Positions 62,461-64,000 of a stretch of DNA of 64,000 nucleotides are shown here, one piece after another (position 1 is the stretch's first letter; each line of letters starts with the position of its first letter). The stretch covers positions 1,054,001 to 1,118,000 of the forward strand of contig AP025252.1 in the NCBI GenBank assembly GCA_016865505.2, given 5' to 3'. The notes under the pieces are model-generated. The model made no database searches, was not told where the DNA came from, and saw only the letters and a list, made by a program, of their open reading frames with translations. The translations under genes and the position numbers were made by a program. Origin of the DNA: Bryobacterales bacterium F-183 (GTDB lineage Bacteria; Acidobacteriota; Terriglobia; Bryobacterales; Bryobacteraceae).

Positions 62461-64000
62461 GGCGGCTCATTGCGTACTCGCGGCCTTACGCGGGGTCTTT
62501 GTTTATCGCCATCGTGCTGATGTCTTTTGTGGGGCTGTCGCAGGCGTTGATGGCGCGGTTGATCGTGCCTCTGTTCGACTTGGTACTTCAGCCGCAGGCA
62601 TCCAAGAAAGCTGTCGTGTTGTTTGAGTTCGGCGGGTTCCGGCTATTGCTGTCCGACTTGTTGCCGAGCGGCGTTGAAGATATTTGGACCGCCGTGGCCA
62701 TCGGTATTGTGGGTGCGTTCCTGGTGAAAGGCTTGGCCGATTATGCGGCCAATTATCTGATCAACGACGCCGGGTACGGCGCGGTGACGGACATCCGGCA
62801 GCAGGTGTACGACAAGGTGCTGCGGCAGGACAGCGCGTTCTTTCAAGAGAATTCCACGGGTACCTTGATGTCGTCCATAATGAGCGACATCGAAAAGATT
62901 CAAGTGGCGGTGTCGCATCTGCTGGCGGATTGGTTCCGGCAGACGTTTACGGTGATCGCGCTGCTGGCTGTTGTGCTGCAGACGAATGCGAAGTTCGCGA
63001 TTGTGGCTTTGACAGTGTTGCCGTTTGTGCTGGTGCCGACGGCAAGGCTTGGGCGGCGCATCCGGCGTACGACGCGCAAGGGGCAGGATTACGCGGCGGA
63101 GCTGAACCAGATCCTGCAGGAGACCATCACCGGGCATCAGGTGGTGAAGACGTTTGGGACAGAAGAGATTGAGTCCAATCGTTTTCGCGAAGCGGCGAAG
63201 CGGCTGCGCAAGAACAATCTGAAGTACGTCGCGCAGCAGGCGATCGCGTCGCCGTTGATTGAGTTTTTCGCGGCGCTGACGATTGTGGGTCTGTTGACGT
63301 TTGCGCAGACGGAGATTCGCGCGGGCAAGATGACGGCTGGGGACTTTACGAGCTTTATCGTCGCGCTGCTGCTGCTGTACGAGCCGGTGAAACGGCTGAC
63401 GGGCATCCACAATATCTTTCAGCAGGCGCTGGGTGCGTCGCAAAAGGTGTTTGAGTATCTGGATCGCGAACAGGCCGTGCAGGATCGTCCTGGCGCGGTG
63501 AAGTTGGATCGTTTGAAAGAGGCCATCACGTTTGAGGACGTGACGTTTCGGTATCCATCGGAAACCGAGCGTGTGGCGTTGCAGGGTGTGAACCTCACGG
63601 TGCCTGCAGGCAAGGTGGCCGCACTGGTGGGTCCGAGCGGCGCAGGCAAGACGACCATCGCCAATCTAGTGCCGCGGTTTTATGACGTCAGCAGCGGGGC
63701 GATCCGCATCGACGGGCGCGACCTGCGCGATCTGCAGTTGGAATCGCTGCGAGCGAACATCGGCATCGTGCCGCAGGACACGTTTTTGTTCAACGATACG
63801 GTGGCGAACAACATCGGGTACGGCAAACCTGGCGTAACGATGCAGGAGATACGCGAGGCCGCCCGCATGGCGATGGCGGAAGAGTTCATCGAGAAGATGC
63901 CGGAAGGCTACGACACGATGATTGGCGAACGCGGGCAGAAGCTATCTGGCGGGCAAAGGCAGCGGATTGCGATTGCGCGTGCGCTGTTGAAGAATGCGCC
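62457..64000 (+). CDS. msbA: MsbA-like ABC exporter, 3' end beyond window
   Basis: This protein of at least 514 residues starts with a six-helix ABC transmembrane domain, with the GTLMSSIMSDIEKIQ region. It continues into an ATPase with Walker A LVGPSGAGKTTIANLV and IGIVPQDTFLFNDTVANNI (Q-loop), and ends in the signature KLSGGQRQRIAIARALL. The half-transporter layout and the Trm112-GT9 neighbourhood fit a lipid A flippase. It overlaps the glycosyltransferase by 4 bp. Confidence 0.9.
   Translation, partial: MRRLIAYSRPYAGSLFIAIVLMSFVGLSQALMARLIVPLFDLVLQPQASKKAVVLFEFGGFRLLLSDLLPSGVEDIWTAVAIGIVGAFLVKGLADYAANYLINDAGYGAVTDIRQQVYDKVLRQDSAFFQENSTGTLMSSIMSDIEKIQVAVSHLLADWFRQTFTVIALLAVVLQTNAKFAIVALTVLPFVLVPTARLGRRIRRTTRKGQDYAAELNQILQETITGHQVVKTFGTEEIESNRFREAAKRLRKNNLKYVAQQAIASPLIEFFAALTIVGLLTFAQTEIRAGKMTAGDFTSFIVALLLLYEPVKRLTGIHNIFQQALGASQKVFEYLDREQAVQDRPGAVKLDRLKEAITFEDVTFRYPSETERVALQGVNLTVPAGKVAALVGPSGAGKTTIANLVPRFYDVSSGAIRIDGRDLRDLQLESLRANIGIVPQDTFLFNDTVANNIGYGKPGVTMQEIREAARMAMAEEFIEKMPEGYDTMIGERGQKLSGGQRQRIAIARALLKNA

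Overview
The window is 64 kb of GC-rich (roughly 60-65 % by eye), densely packed bacterial chromosome. The best taxonomic clues are a secreted protein with a C-terminal module of the TIGR03437 type (43323-45497), a von Willebrand-like protein of the Acidobacterial VWFA-related type (52173-53318), an exosortase-type C-terminal sorting tail, and Ig-like and kelch-rich secreted proteins. Together they point to Acidobacteriota, most likely the Solibacter/Bryobacter lineage. No transposase, integrase, prophage, CRISPR array or rRNA operon was seen. One tRNA is present.

Layout: 1-1543 is a truncated CPA1-type cation/proton antiporter. 1615-4975 is an MFS transporter with the 5-oxoprolinase genes pxpB-pxpC-pxpA. 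4972-8692 is a segregation block: mnmG, three parS sites, parA and parB, with no rsmG between. 8700-24407 holds a tRNA with CAU anticodon, xseA, a SpoU RNA methyltransferase, a large AddA/RecB-like helicase-nuclease, a secreted HAD phosphatase, a DODA-type dioxygenase, an M1 peptidase, a carbamoylase-like hydrolase, an aldo/keto reductase, an M20 peptidase and a cysteine-synthase-family enzyme. 24404-29740 has an exosortase-substrate-like protein, a methyltransferase with an N-terminal zinc ribbon, and dnaE.

30261-33125 is the most informative part. A fluoride riboswitch precedes a CLC-F type fluoride/proton antiporter. It is followed by an overlapping pair of ribosome-hibernation genes, an HPF/RaiA-like protein and a baeRF3/Balon-like protein. 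33137-47390 carries an ABC-F ATPase, a CocE/NonD hydrolase, secreted sugar-related proteins, TerC, a short-chain reductase, a DsbA-like protein, EutC without EutB next to it, a mutarotase-like protein, a TIGR03437 protein and an AI-2E family transporter. 47387-53318 runs leftward: a receptor-type pseudokinase that has lost both key catalytic residues, an alpha/beta hydrolase, and two secreted proteins. 53504-64000 runs rightward: a frameshifted sulfide:quinone reductase-like gene with a 46-residue partner, a fusion of a GpgS-like glycosyltransferase with an HAD phosphatase, a two-component pair, a large kelch/Ig-like secreted protein, a 56-residue Trm112-like protein, a family 9 glycosyltransferase and an MsbA-like ABC exporter cut by the window edge.

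At larger scale the + strand is C-rich over about the first 50 kb whatever the gene direction, and G-rich in the last several kb. The change lies near 52-54 kb, where transcription diverges. This has the polarity expected at a replication origin and fits with parS sites about 46 kb away, but no origin gene or DnaA-box cluster was found there.
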